A DNA stretch of 64,000 bases, taken from the NCBI RefSeq assembly GCF_030269925.1, contig NC_085116.1:8432001-8496000 (forward strand), written 5' to 3'. Origin of the DNA: Bombyx mori (taxonomy: Eukaryota; Arthropoda; Insecta; Lepidoptera; Bombycidae). Shown here in pieces: positions 13,801 to 22,600 of this stretch (position 1 is its first letter; each line of letters begins with the position of its first letter). Both the position numbers and the translations under genes were made by a program. Below the pieces are notes generated by a model. The model did not search any database, had not been told where the DNA came from, and saw only the letters and a program-made list of their open reading frames with translations.

Positions 13801-16800
13801 GCACGTTCCACGACGACTTCGAGCAGCAGTTGAACTTCTACGTGGAATGTAGATCCTCCTTCATTAAACTCGACGCTGTACTCGTTGCTCTAGTGCAGGT
13901 CAGTGACCTCGTGGTTGGTTTTTTTATTATTATTCTTGACATGGGTGGACGAGCTCACAGCCCACTTGGTGTTAAGTGGTTACCGGAGCCCATAGACCTC
14001 TACAACGTAAATGCGCCACCCACCTTGAGATATAAGCTCTAAGGTCTCAATGTAGTTACAACGGCTTGCCCGCAGCTTGACTGTATAAATCTCAGATGTT
14101 ATTATATCAGGAGCAATGAAACTTTGCTTTCCGATCATATTATTAGTATCCCCCTTCAACTCAATACCTATCTTGAGTTTTTTTTTCTAATGGTTGGACG
14201 AGCTCACAGCCCACCTGGTGTTTAGTGGTTACTGGAGCCCATAGACATCTACAACGTAAATGCGTCACTCACCTTGAGATATAAGTTCTAAGGTCTCAGT
14301 ATAGTTACAACGGCTGCGCCACCCTTCAAACTGAAGCGCATCACTGCTTCACGGCAGAAATAGACGGGGTGGTGGTACCTACCCGTGCGGACTCACAAGA
14401 GGTCCTACCACCAGTAATTACGCAAATTATAATTTTGCGGGTTTGATTTTTATTACACGATGTTATTCCGATTTGAATGGTTTGGAGAATAATGGTTGCT
14501 TTAGTTTCGTTTGTCTAATGTCTCAAGGTGACATGGGGTGTCTCTGAGCTACCGTATCCGTTCGACTTGTATCAATCAAACACTTATAATTTTAATATTT
14601 AATCACATGTTTTTTATAACATAACACTTAGTATAATAACCGGCAAACTTCTTGAGCATTTGTTGACGTAGTGGGGGTAAGTTTGCGCATGGTACACTCA
14701 CGTGCAAAAACATTACTTACTCGGCGTCATAATGCTATTAAATTATTAAAATCAACATATGTATTTATTTATATATTTATTAGAACATCAACAAAACATA
14801 TAGGTTAATAATTGTAATAATTTAATCTTGGGGTAAAATAGATATTCCTTCTATTAAGTCAAAACTAGAGCTGTTGCCAGGTCTTGGTTCAGTTAAAGCG
14901 AAGCTGGTATTTGTAATTTTTTTTTCGTTATCATAATCTTGACCATCATCATCATCACCGTTTTCATCACCCGAGTCGCTATCATCGTGATGAGTCGACA
15001 TAGGGCTCATCGGCGTAGTTTACAACTCGGTCGATTCGGTCTTCTTTTTTGTCTATAATTAATTATTTTTTGAAGATATTCGATTCGTAGTAATCGAATG
15101 TTACTTTTTTCATTTACCAGCTTCCGATTATTTTCTGTTCTTTTTTTCCATCTGAAGCCTAGCTCTTTCATAATTCGTCGTAAGCTTCATTCCGAGCCAT
15201 TAAAATTTATATCTTCTTTAAATTTTTCGAAGCCTTTCTACGGTACGGAGTTTCGCTGCTTGTTATGTAGTTATTATGATTACATCTTTTTATTACAGAT
15301 TGAACGAAACTATCCATTCCGGTAACTTTCTTCTTCCCTGATCTTTTCTTACCCGGAGTCCGAAACACGGCGAGCAAGCCAGAGCCTTTAGCTTCGTTAA
15401 TAATGCACCTAACAGTACTCACTGATGTTTTTGTTGCTTCCGAAGTCTGTTTTAATTTTTCCATATCATTCTTCCCCTGTTTTATAATGAAGCAATATAC
15501 GTCGTACACAAATTTTCTACCCTTTCTTTTAAGTACTACACCAGTTTGTCACGGCATAGTGTATGTTTTATAAAAAATCAACAAAAACTCAACAAATAGC
15601 AATGGCAACAAAGTCCACAAGCAATTATAACAAATAACTTAACGATTAATAACGATAGACTTTCCACTGTACGCAAGCGTACTTTTGGGAGCAAGCGGAA
15701 TGAGGGCGCGGTGCGGGACGCAAGGTTCGACTGATCTACCAATAACGCGCTCGATACGATTTCCCCTGCCGTCGCGCCTCACCCTCACCACCAAAGTGAT
15801 CTAAAATTCGGTTCTGCGCAGTCAAGGTCATTTGCTCAAGAAGTTTGCCGATTACTGTAACTACTGTATTAATTTACGCATTATATAAATTATATATTTG
15901 CCCATTGGAATTTTAATTTTATTTTATTTATAGCTTTATATACTAGATAGTATAAAGGTGGACATAACGCCATAGGCATTCTCTGACAACCTTAGGGGGG
16001 CGCAGAGATGAACCTTGGTAGGTGTAGTAAGATAGTGATCATACATAAACATATGTGTATATATAACATACATAATATTTATAGATACAAATACTCGTAC
16101 TTAAATAAATACATATCGACGCTTGAAAGGCAAACGTGACTAAGTGACAATAACTGCTTTGTACATAAATGATAGGCAATGATAGGCATATTGCGCAAAA
16201 AAAATATATTTCTAGGTCTATTAAATTTTATTTCAATCCTATAGCTAGATTTGTTAAAATATAATTTTTTTCAGGTATTTCGACTTTAAATTAGTCTACT
16301 GTAAAGTTCACGCATTGTCGCTTTGTCACGTTTGCCTTTCAAGCGTCGATATACATAAATATATACATATAAAAATATTGGTTTTGATAATAAAATTGTT
16401 TTAAGAGAAGGACGTGTTTCGTGAATTGTTGCAGAAGGTAAATGGTTTAGCGATACGTGCCGGCGACGCACGGAACAAATGGCTGCAGAGGGCGTGTGCG
16501 GCTTATTGCTACATCACGGTCCCTTCTCTGCACTGCACCATCACTAAGGCACAGCTGTACCTGCTCTCTGGACAAGTCGCCTTGCTCAACAACTGCATTG
16601 GACAAGGTATTCATCTATGTTTAGACTTTAGAGCGTGGAGCGTGAGAGCGTATTTTTGTGTGCTGTGTGTAAAAACTAGATTCAGAGCGAAGGATTTATG
16701 TTTCTTGATGTGCAACACGTGCACGTACGACTAGATTTTTTTTGTGCAGTGGCAACTAACTGTGTTGCCATACTTATTAGTGTGTTCTCCCACATTTAAA

Positions 16801-19800
16801 AATTTATGTTTAGGATTGCCCTAAACAATCTATATTACCTATATTAATACGTGAAGCAAAAATTTTACGAAAATTGCGCAGACGGAGGAGTATGAAGTTT
16901 CCCACATAATAATATATAGAGAATGTAGAGGAGTGCAAAATATTAATATTTTTTTAATTACGCATAAAAAAATACATTAAATCAATATAAACAAATATTA
17001 CGCACACTACCATGTATTTGCCACTCACACGCGTTTATATACATATACTCTTTTGTTTATTGTTAGTCTGTGGTCTGAAATTGAATTTATGTTACACTAA
17101 ATTGTTTGTTACTACACTGTTTTATGATATAAGGGAATAGTTAACAGTAAAATCTCAAATATGTTTTAGCGGAAGCAAATTTTAAATCCCTCATAGGCTT
17201 GATACCAGATATTCCGGAGTACATTCTAGAAGACGGACAAAAAAAATCAACCAATGTCAAAGTTGAAGGAATATTGCGCGATTTCTTATCCACACTTCTT
17301 GTTTTGCCGGTGAGAGACAAAAATGCCTGTAAAAATATTTGCCAGGGTTTACTAGACATCGGCCCGCAACGCATGTTTTAATCAGAAAATAGTAATCGAT
17401 ATAAATAGTTTAGATAATAGAACTCTTTGTCGAAACATATTATTATGTATAATAAAAGGCGCCGTAGTCTAAAGGATAAGACGTCCGGTGCATTCGTATC
17501 TAGCGATGCAACGGTGTTCCAATCCCGGAGGCGGGTACCAATTTTTCTAATGAAATACTTACTTAACAAATGTTCACGATTGACTTCTACGGTGAAGGAA
17601 TAATATCGTGTAATAAAAATCAAACCCGCAAAATTATAGTTTGTGTAATTATTTGGTGGTAGGACCTCTTGTGAGTCCGCACGGGTAGGTACCACCATCC
17701 TGTTTATTTCTGCCGTGAAGCAGTAATGCGTTTCGGTTTGAAGGGTGGGGCAGCCGTTGTAACTATAACTACTGAGACTTTAGAACTCAAGGTATCTCAA
17801 GGTGGGTGGCGCATTTACGTCATATATGTCTATGGGCTCTGGTAACCACTTAACACAAGGTGTCCGCCAAACCTTTTATTACATAAACCACGGCGTACAC
17901 GCGCACTCTGTAGCGAGTAAAAAACTTAAAATTCATTGTAATTACATTTTATATTACAATAAGCATAACTGCTCGGGAATACGCAAATCGAATTGGGAAT
18001 CGGCAAAAATATAGTATATATCGGGAAAATACTTAAATTTTGTTGTTGTAGGACAACGTGGACAGTAACTGCAAAGCGTACATACTGAGCGGACTGATCA
18101 AGACAATGGAGAGGGTGCACTGGCGTAAAACGGACCCGCGCTACTACAACACGCTTTTGAACATTCTAGATCTGCTCAGCGAAATGGCGCAGGAGGATTA
18201 CGCACATCACATCGATTCCGGTTTGTGCCTTTTTAATACGCTTTTATTAGCTTCAGACGTATGTATGGTTAGTATGTAACGGAATCTTTGAATATGATTT
18301 TGACCCCCTTCAAAACTTCGGATTTGGTATACTTATTAAGGATCGATGATAAGTGCACGGTGCATGGTATCAGTAGTTATATTTTACGAACAGATATGAG
18401 TGGAAGGGTTATTTTGATAATATCCTGAAAAGCACCCCACGCTTTTTTTACAATCAAATCATTTTTTCTTACACTATTTTTAATTCAAATTTATTTTCTA
18501 TTTTTTAGTTGGATTTTCTATCAAAGCGTATTGTGTTAGTTTTTTTAAATTATTATTATTTTTTTCTTCACGAATATTCAGATGCTGTCCGTGTCATTAA
18601 CCTATCTTAATTTGAATTGAAAATGATTTTTTTATTTATTGCTTAGATGGGTGGACGAGCTCACAGCCCACCTGGTGTTAAGTGGTTATTGGAGCCCATA
18701 GACATCTACAACGCAAATGCGCCACCCACCTTGAGATATAAGTTCTAAGGTCTCAAGTATAGTTACAACGGCTGCCCCACCCTTCAAACCGAAACGCATT
18801 ACTGCTTCACGGCAGATATAGGCATTAGAGTGGCATTGGAGTGATCCTGGCCTAATATTAAGTAGGAGGCTTGTGGAGAGTATTAAACGGTAGGCAGGGG
18901 CTTGACTCTGCCCCTGGCATTGCTGGCGTCCAGAGCGACAGTAACCACTCACCATCAACCCACCTGATGGTGAGTGGTTACCGTCGACCGACGAGCATAC
19001 GGCCCACCATATGCTCGTCTGCCTATAAGGGCAATAAAAAAAGCACGTCCCTATATGTATCATGTGTCAATTTATAAATGCTCATTTTTAGGGTCACGTT
19101 TTCAGCGACACTGGTGACGAAAGAAGTTGATGACTAGATTAAGATTATTATTATTTATTATTTAGATAATTTATTTATTATTAAGATTATTATTAATTAT
19201 TATTATTATTATTACTGCAGACGTATCGTGAGTCGGTAGTGTATTTCGAATTAAATGAATTTCAATTTCTTACGTTTAATATGAATGATGAAATATATAA
19301 AAATGAATTGCTGTTCGTTAGTCTCGCTAAAACTCGAGAACGGCTGGACCGATTTGGCTAATTTTGGTCTTGAATTATTTGTGAAAGTCCAGAGAAGGTT
19401 TAAAAGGTGAAAAAATATGAAAATGCTCGGAATTAAATAAAAATAACAATTTTGTTTTTCCTTTGATGTGTCCTCCGTCGGACGGATTCCTTTTGTTTTT
19501 TTTTAAGTTTATGTTATACAAAAGTTTAGTTCTTTTATTTATCGACTGAGGCACTACGAAGTCTGCCGGGTCAGCTAGTATGAAATAAAAAAATTGAATT
19601 TTCGTTGTTCACGCATTAAAACAGTGACGTAAGCGGTTCACGGCCGAGCAGACGTGTTGTTCGCTTGAAGGCGCTTCTTGAGCTAAAAATACGTTGCCAA
19701 AATCATTCATTCAGTGATGGATTCGAAGTTATGTCTCCTTTTGTCTATTTGATTGCAGTTCTATCAAACGACAAGCTGTATGGTTGCGACGAGGAATTCG

Positions 19801-21577
19801 TTTCGGTCTTAGACGGGTATGCGACGGACATATGCCAGGAGTTGCTCGTGGTACTGAAAGCGCTCGGCGACAACAAAGAGACAAAGAAACAGTACAATTT
19901 GACGTTGGAATTATTCTGGCGCGTGATAAGACGCGCCGATTTAGAACAACATTCCATGCTCACTTTAGCGGCCAACTTGTGGATGCTTTCAAAGAAAATA
20001 CAAGATCCCAATAATAAACTCGCAGTGAGTTTTGTTTTTTTCATTCACGAACATTACAATCACAACTTTTATGTCGTTTTCGATATTACTCGACTATAAC
20101 GTATCGATACTAAATCGTAACCATATATAATATACTTATAGGTATAAAACAGGGGTCCCAAACTTATTGTGTCTACTGCCCACTTTGAGAATAAATTATA
20201 TTTTAGCGCGCCTTTTTTTTAATCTACTTAAAAACCACTATAGCTCATTCGGTGTTTAAGAGTCCTCCTAAATGATATCACAAATCGCCTCCCAAGCCTC
20301 TAAACAGAACGCCCCTAATTTTTTTTCTAGGTGTCTTACCGCCCACAAGGGAGCGTTATCGCCCAATTTTTATTTTTTTTTTATTTTTTTTTTATTGCTT
20401 AGATGGGTGGACGAGCTCACAGCCCACTTGGTGTTAAGTGGTTACTGGAACCCATAGACATCCACAGCGTAAATGCGCCACTCACCTTGAGATATAAGTT
20501 CTAAGGTCTCAAGTAAGTTACAACGGCTGCCCCACCCTTCAAACGGAAACGCATTATTGCTTCACGGCAGAAAATAAGCAGGGTGGTAGTATCCACCCGC
20601 GCGGACTCACAAGAGGTCCTACCACCAGTGGTTACGCAAATTATAATTTTGCGGGTTTGATTTTTATTACACGATGTTATTCCTTCACCGTGGAAGTCAA
20701 TCGTGAACATTTGTTAAGTACGTATTTCATTCGAAAAATTGGTACCCGCCCGCGGGATTCGAACACCGGTGCATCGCAACAACGAATGCACCGGACGTCT
20801 TATCCTTAAGGCCACGACGAATTTGGGAAAGGCTGGTATAAAACATGAGAAAAATAGTTTATTTGAGATAATTTTATTTTGGCAGAGGAACATGTGATCA
20901 CAGTCGCCAACTACTTATTCATGACAAAAGTATCTTTTAAAGCGATGGTCAAATATATAATATAATGGTAATAGAAAGTTTTGGATCAAATCAAATAAAA
21001 AATGTGCTTCTGAATCGTTTAATTACTGATCTGAAGCGGAAAATCAAACTCAAACAATTGAAGTTCTTGTTATTTCAAAATGTTTGACCTCCAACAAAAT
21101 GTCATTAAACTCTCGGTATTCAGGTCGCAATATCTACCTAAATTTGAATTGGGTTCGTTCAGCAGCTCGTATAAAAGCATCCGATGTGAATTTAATGTGT
21201 GTTCGAATTTATTATGTATATCGACGCTTGAAAGACAAACGTGACTAAGCGACAATAACTGCTTTGTACATAAATGATAGGCAATAACCATATTCGATGC
21301 GCAAAAAAAATAATATTTCTAGGTCTATTAAAATCATTCCAATGCTACAGCTATATTCGTTAAAAAAATTTTTTTTTCAGATATTTCAACTTTAAATTAG
21401 TCTACTGTAAAGTTCACGTATTGTTGCTTAGTCACGTTTGCCTTTCAAGCGTAGATAGGCAGTAGTTTAAAATTGCATATTTTGTTTCAGAAAAGCATTC
21501 TTTCCGCGCTACGCACCTCTGAAGATCTCGCAAGTCGACAGCTGCTCGAGAAGTTAGAACAAGGTGTTCAAACCTGA
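1828..21577 (+). CDS. VPS35L: VPS35L (C16orf62 homologue), Retriever complex subunit, 18 exons
   Basis: VPS35L is the VPS35-like scaffold of the Retriever complex (with VPS26C and VPS29), which works with the CCC complex in retromer-independent recycling of endosomal cargo. Exons: 1828-1844, 1935-2022, 2568-2672, 3390-3531, 4043-4212, 5108-5280, 6052-6394, 6492-6667, 6760-6863, 7762-7943, 8443-8589, 12401-12570, 13736-13898, 16435-16606, 17170-17309, 18052-18220, 19759-20024, 21491-21577. They total 2814 nt (937 aa; the human protein is about 963 aa) with phase kept at every junction. Conserved blocks include MPTFEW at the start, [58 protein letters not shown] and [10 protein letters not shown]. 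Exon 1 codes only five residues plus two bases, so its start rests on homology to the human N-terminus. Intron 5 is GC-AG. The exon 8 donor (gtgggc) is weak and was chosen by phase and alignment. AATAAA lies at 21813. The 5'UTR is not located. Confidence 0.95.
2115..2250 (+). repeat. Bm1-like SINE, 3' fragment
   Basis: Carries the family's 3' end (TCTCAAGGTGGGTGGCGCA ... GTGGGCTGTGAGCTCGTCC) and an A-rich tail; 5' truncated. In VPS35L intron 2. Confidence 0.85.
4960..5063 (+). repeat. LINE 3' tail (CAAGGGCAATA family)
   Basis: A diverged copy of the tail that reads CCTGGCATTG ... GTATGC(TCGT)CTGCCTACAAGGGCAAT elsewhere (34990, 58724). In VPS35L intron 5. Confidence 0.6.
5733..5979 (+). repeat. 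Bm1-like SINE, 5' truncated
   Basis: Begins at ACTGGTGGTAGGACC and ends in an A tail 72 bp before VPS35L exon 7. The tRNA-like head is missing. Confidence 0.9.
7101..7541 (+). repeat. Bm1-like SINE, full length with tRNA-derived head
   Basis: The head has pol III promoter-like boxes: an A-box-like TGGCCTGACGG and a B box GTTCGAATCC. It is followed by the family body and an A tail. It lies in VPS35L intron 9 in sense orientation. It is a SINE, not a tRNA gene. Confidence 0.92.
8657..9045. mobile_element. MITE, ~390 bp, inverted ends of about 35 bp
   Basis: CCAATAAAGAAACGAA at 8664-8679 and its reverse complement at 9023-9038 extend into longer imperfect inverted ends that include AAAATGGCG. 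No ORF. In VPS35L intron 11. Confidence 0.75.
9050..10848. other. VPS35L intron 11 stretch without recognised features
   Basis: AT-rich intronic sequence before the mariner. Short ORFs here (for example minus strand 10016-10312) have no family signature. I see nothing else to annotate. Confidence 0.5.
10851..12149 (+). mobile_element. Structurally complete mariner element (DD37D, maT-like)
   Basis: The 1299-bp element is flanked by TA on both sides (10849-10850 and 12150-12151). Its inverted ends begin GTCAGGTCATAA and match at about 20 of 24 positions. It sits in VPS35L intron 11, in the same orientation as the gene. Clean target duplication, matching ends and an uninterrupted transposase all suggest a young insertion. 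Confidence 0.93.
10988..12028 (+). CDS. mariner-family transposase, DD37D, 346 aa, intact
   Basis: The cut-and-paste transposase of the surrounding mariner. Residues about 1-110 form the paired-type helix-turn-helix DNA-binding part with the GRPR motif (RSGRPRSVR, near 57-65). The catalytic triad is visible as D151 (ILFSDEKFF), D247 (FQQDSAPAH) and D285 (SPDLNPLDY). Exactly 37 residues lie between the last two, which places it in the DD37D (maT/Bmmar1-like) group rather than DD34D mariners or DD34E Tc1. Length fits the family and there is no stop or frameshift. Activity cannot be judged from sequence alone. Confidence 0.93.
   Translation: MEWTLKEDRVAVIALHRCGYAPIQIFNILRNLNITKRFVYLTIKRYNEDSSVDDRSRSGRPRSVRTPAVIKAVKARIQRNPKRKQKLLALQMGLSRTTVKRVLNEDLGLRAYRRKTGHRLNARLMDLRLKRCRGLLKWYAGKKYREILFSDEKFFTVEESYNKQNDKVYAHSSEEASNRIPRVQRGHFPSSLMVWLGVSYWGLTEVHFCEKGVKTNAVVYQNTVLTNLVEPVSHTMSNNRHWVFQQDSAPAHRAKSTQDWLATREIDFIRHEDWPSSSPDLNPLDYKIWQHLEEKACSKPHPNLESIKTSLIKAGADIDMDLVRAAIDDWPRRLKAYIQNHGGHFE
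12165..12310 (-). mobile_element. Short Helitron-like element
   Basis: On the minus strand it starts TCTATATAAAA and ends GGGTCAGCTAG, flanked by A and T as expected for a Helitron. Its 3' part matches the copy at 19292-19578 (CGAAGTCTGCCGGGTCAGCTAG). Confidence 0.7.
12830..13100 (-). repeat. LINE 3' end (CAAGGGCAATA family)
   Basis: Read on the minus strand it carries the end of a reverse-transcriptase ORF (a [19 protein letters not shown] segment) followed by the TTGGCTCTGCCCCTGGCATT tail. In VPS35L intron 12. Confidence 0.7.
13220..13610 (-). repeat. Probable diverged LINE fragment
   Basis: GC-richer than the surrounding intron. Segments such as GGACGTGTCTAGGGCGTCGACG resemble the jockey-like 3' region at 28990-29030. 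Weak assignment. Confidence 0.4.
13920..14075 (-). repeat. Bm1-like SINE fragment
   Basis: The minus-strand 3' part of the SINE, ending in a T-rich tail on this strand. In VPS35L intron 13, starting 21 bp after exon 13. Confidence 0.85.
14182..14470 (-). repeat. Bm1-like SINE, head missing
   Basis: Minus-strand copy running from the tail to the ATTACACGATGTTATTCC segment; the tRNA-like head is absent. Confidence 0.88.
14634..15857 (-). mobile_element. Internally deleted Tc1/mariner-type element (YDVYCF group)
   Basis: Ends with inverted CGGCAAACTTCTTGAGCA, flanked by TA at both sides (14632-14633, 15858-15859). Length 1224 bp. It keeps only the N-terminal and possibly the C-terminal coding parts of a transposase. 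In VPS35L intron 13. Confidence 0.8.
15207..15533 (-). pseudogene. Transposase N-terminal remnant
   Basis: The minus-strand reading frame starts near [17 protein letters not shown] and continues into a helix-turn-helix-like segment ([19 protein letters not shown]) and a basic linker, then frameshifts. The YDVYCF start is shared with the remnant at 33459-33590. A distant acidic frame at 14822-15010 may be the C-terminal tail of the same protein. The catalytic domain is missing. Confidence 0.65.
16114..16353. mobile_element. MITE, ~240 bp, copy 1
   Basis: Inverted ends ATCGACGCTTGAAAGGCAAA / TTTGCCTTTCAAGCGTCGAT, AT-rich core, no ORF. It ends 81 bp before VPS35L exon 14. A second copy lies at 21219-21457. 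Confidence 0.85.
17459..17862 (+). repeat. Bm1-like SINE, near full length
   Basis: Includes the tRNA-like head (GTAGTCTAAAGGATAAGACG) with a damaged B box (GTTCCAATCC), then the body. It lacks a clear A tail. In VPS35L intron 15. Confidence 0.9.
18630..18826 (-). repeat. Bm1-like SINE fragment
   Basis: Minus-strand copy with the T-rich tail at the left; stops at the GCAGATATAGGC segment. In VPS35L intron 16. Confidence 0.88.
18845..19045 (+). repeat. Rearranged LINE 3' tail with internal palindromes
   Basis: A CAAGGGCAATA-family tail in which ACTCACCATCA and TGATGGTGAGT, and GACGAGCATACGG and ATATGCTCGTC, occur as inverted pairs. This suggests fusion of two opposed tail pieces. Confidence 0.6.
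19292..19578 (+). mobile_element. Helitron-like non-autonomous element
   Basis: Contains GTTAGTCTCGCTAAAACTCG near its start and ends CGGGTCAGCTAG followed by T. The exact 5' end is uncertain. In VPS35L intron 16. Confidence 0.7.
20391..20820 (-). repeat. Bm1-like SINE, full length
   Basis: Minus-strand copy from the T-rich tail to the tRNA-like head (GGCCACGACGA at the right end). In VPS35L intron 17. Confidence 0.92.
21219..21457. mobile_element. MITE, ~240 bp, copy 2
   Basis: The same inverted ends and core as the copy at 16114-16353. Its right end is 33 bp before the last VPS35L exon (21491). Confidence 0.85.
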
Positions 21578-21812
21578 AACAGATTATCCTAATGACTACA
21601 TGAAGATATGATATACATCTAAACATTCCTACAATCTGTTTACTATTCAAAATACACGAAATCTGATTAGACTATTGTTATTATAAGTTTGATTAAATTT
21701 CAACATTTTATTTCCGAAGAATTTGTACCTTATATGAAAATCATAAATAATAAAATAAAAAATAATGAGATATATATACATAGACATGTCTCATTAATGT
21801 AAACAACATGTT

Positions 21813-21818
21813 AATAAA
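21813..21818 (+). terminator. Poly(A) signal of VPS35L
   Basis: AATAAA 236 bp after the VPS35L stop codon (21575-21577). Confidence 0.55.
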
Positions 21819-22009
21819 GAATTTTTCTGATCAAAACATAATTTAAATAACAAAACATAATTTCTACATAAAACAGTTTTGTTGCAATAGTTATTTATAA
21901 TATATTGTGTTTGTTTTAAACTGCCTTTAGAATAAGAGTCATGCCATTTGTATTATCAAAAATAAAATGTTTAAGCCATCAAATAAGGTTTTATTGCGTA
22001 ACGCTTTTT

Positions 22010-22215
22010 TAGTACGTACTGGTGTTAAAGTGTTGCAGGTCCGCATGACCAGGAATCACCATTCCGTTTATTTCTGCCGAAAAGCATCCTATATTCCGGT
22101 TTGAATATAGAACGTGTAACTAAAAACGCAACAATACGTTATATCAAAGTAATTAATAAGCTTAGAGGTGCGTAGCTCCTGTTGTTCACGGTGCCTATGG
22201 GATTTGGTAATCGAT
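22010..22215 (+). repeat. Old Bm1-like SINE remnant
   Basis: Diverged matches to GTCCGC(A), TTTATTTCTGCCG(AA) and the TTCCGGTTTGAA segment in the family's order. Sits just upstream of the secreted-protein gene. Confidence 0.5.
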
Positions 22216-22471
22216 TAGCCTCCAGTTAATCTGAGCTTGTTTCCCAAATCAACCAAAAAAAAATACAGGATAAAAAAATTCAGTGTTAAATCCCAAAAGT
22301 CGAACGGGAGAAACTGAGGCTGCAACAATAAAGGCAGCATGTCGATTGCTGCAGCCGGTGACCCCAACGGTCGAGAGCCGGGTGGAGTAAGCGGACATTG
22401 TCCGGTGAGACACGCTTGAGTGGTGCGCGCGCTCTGTTGCGTCGATCTTTCACCTTCGCAATATTGACGCC

Positions 22472-22478
22472 TATAAAA
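22472..22478 (+). promoter_or_regulatory. TATA box of the secreted-protein gene
   Basis: A tataaaa motif lies 123 bp before the start codon at 22601. With usual spacing, transcription would begin near 22500-22510 and give a 5'UTR of about 95 nt. No other strong core element was seen nearby. Inferred from position only. Confidence 0.5.
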
Positions 22479-22600
22479 CCTTGTCATTTCAATAATATGA
22501 CGTTACTTTCATCCCGCCGCAAACTAAGAGTACAACTCTGCTCGGTCAGGAGTAGCGAAAATCTAGTAATCGTCATTGGGTTCATACCCACTCTAAAAAA

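Noticed and set aside
14822..15010. Acidic 62-aa ORF as a separate gene
   Set aside because: It lies inside a deleted transposon and is most likely a transposase C-terminal remnant or chance.
17310..17381. Continuation of VPS35L exon 15 to a stop at 17381
   Set aside because: Conservation ends at LSTLLVLP, a GT donor follows, and exon 16 continues in phase with matching homology.
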